From NCBI GenBank assembly GCA_012838225.1, contig DUPT01000034.1:1-50766 (forward strand): a stretch of DNA of 50,766 bases. Direction: 5' to 3'. The first letter of the stretch is position 1; every line of letters starts with the position of its first letter. The notes under the pieces were generated by a model. The model ran no database searches. It was not told the DNA's origin and was given only the letters and a program-made list of their open reading frames with translations. The position numbers and the translations under genes were made by a program. Below are positions 50,690 to 50,766 of this stretch, piece by piece. The DNA comes from Tissierellia bacterium (lineage in GTDB: Bacteria; Bacillota; Clostridia; Peptostreptococcales; Acidaminobacteraceae).

Positions 50690-50766
50690 AGACACGATGC
50701 CCTCACAGCGATTCCGAGAGAGTTAATGGCTGGTGGAAATTAACAATCAAGTGGGCGGCATTATCA
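50690..50766 (+). promoter_or_regulatory. T-box leader, 5' part of stem I (truncated by window end)
   Basis: After sepF the sequence reads AGCGATTCCGAGAGAG, then a GTTAAT/ATTAAC stem (50722-50727 with 50739-50744) whose loop contains GGCTGGTGGAA. This is the distal stem I pattern of T-box riboswitches (AGAGAG, helix, GGTGnAA). The specifier loop, antiterminator and regulated gene lie beyond the edge. In Firmicutes an aminoacyl-tRNA synthetase such as ileS commonly follows the sepF region, but the amino acid cannot be read here. Confidence 0.8.

Noticed and set aside
1..50766. tRNA genes, insertion sequences, prophage or CRISPR arrays
   Set aside because: No cloverleaf with a GTTCGA-type T loop in a gap, no transposase-like translation and no regularly spaced repeats were seen; intergenic space is too small for most of these.

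Overview
The window is a gene-dense chromosomal segment of a Firmicutes bacterium, most likely a member of the Clostridia. The evidence is gene order: hrcA-grpE-dnaK-dnaJ-prmA-rsmE-mtaB, rpsU-yqeY-phoH-ybeY-cdd-era-recO-glyQS-ppsR-dgt-dnaG-sigA-trmK, and a division block with ftsZ-nrdR, der-gpsA and yggS-sepF. A CIRCE operator, a T-box leader and a single-chain glycyl-tRNA synthetase agree with this. Sporulation genes that often sit in these neighbourhoods in spore formers (yqfC/yqfD by phoH, spoIIGA-sigE-sigG after ftsZ, spoIVA after gpsA) are absent, so the organism is probably asporogenous. No tRNA, rRNA, insertion sequence, prophage or CRISPR array was seen. Nearly every gene is on the + strand; the exceptions are the first gene (an ABC transporter) and pgsA.

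Layout. 1-2800: intergenic DNA with minus-strand terminators and a fused ATPase-permease ABC transporter. 2890-10680: CIRCE-controlled heat-shock operon running into RNA and protein modification genes and a HIT hydrolase. 10680-11570: a possible 23-codon ORF, then rpsU-yqeY. 11580-23340: the long phoH to trmK run covering ribosome maturation, DNA repair, glycyl-tRNA synthesis, dNTP control, primase and the primary sigma factor, with many 4-8 bp overlaps between genes. 23345-23695: RNase P RNA with its own promoter and terminator. 23780-26395: a compact Flp/Tad-like pilus or secretion locus of five genes, including a 52-aa prepilin. 26395-28430: hpt-pduL-deoC plus a small membrane protein, a purine and deoxyribose salvage unit. 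28440-32560: a 1215-aa multidomain protein (HD, nucleotidyltransferase-like, acetyltransferase-like, phosphoribosyltransferase) and an SNase-like nuclease. 32560-35330: pgsA (minus) diverging from a topoisomerase IV type A subunit. 35340-50670: a remodelled division and wall cluster: murF-mraY-murD-ftsW-ftsQ, two DUF881 genes, a small basic membrane protein, ftsZ, nrdR, pgeF, a DUF512 radical SAM protein, der, gpsA, a HlyD-like protein, yggS and sepF. The window ends inside a T-box leader whose gene lies beyond the edge.

The most unusual points are the minimal Flp-like locus, the large multidomain fusion protein, and a repeated arrangement in which terminator hairpins begin inside, or include, the stop codon of the gene they follow. 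Start codons were moved from the longest possible ORF for rsmE, yqeY, era, recO, ppsR, cpaF-like, the fusion protein, the SNase, pgsA, parC, mraY, the first DUF881 gene, ftsZ, nrdR and the DUF512 gene, using ribosome binding sites, overlaps and family N-termini. All functions are assigned by reading the translated sequences; no database search was run.
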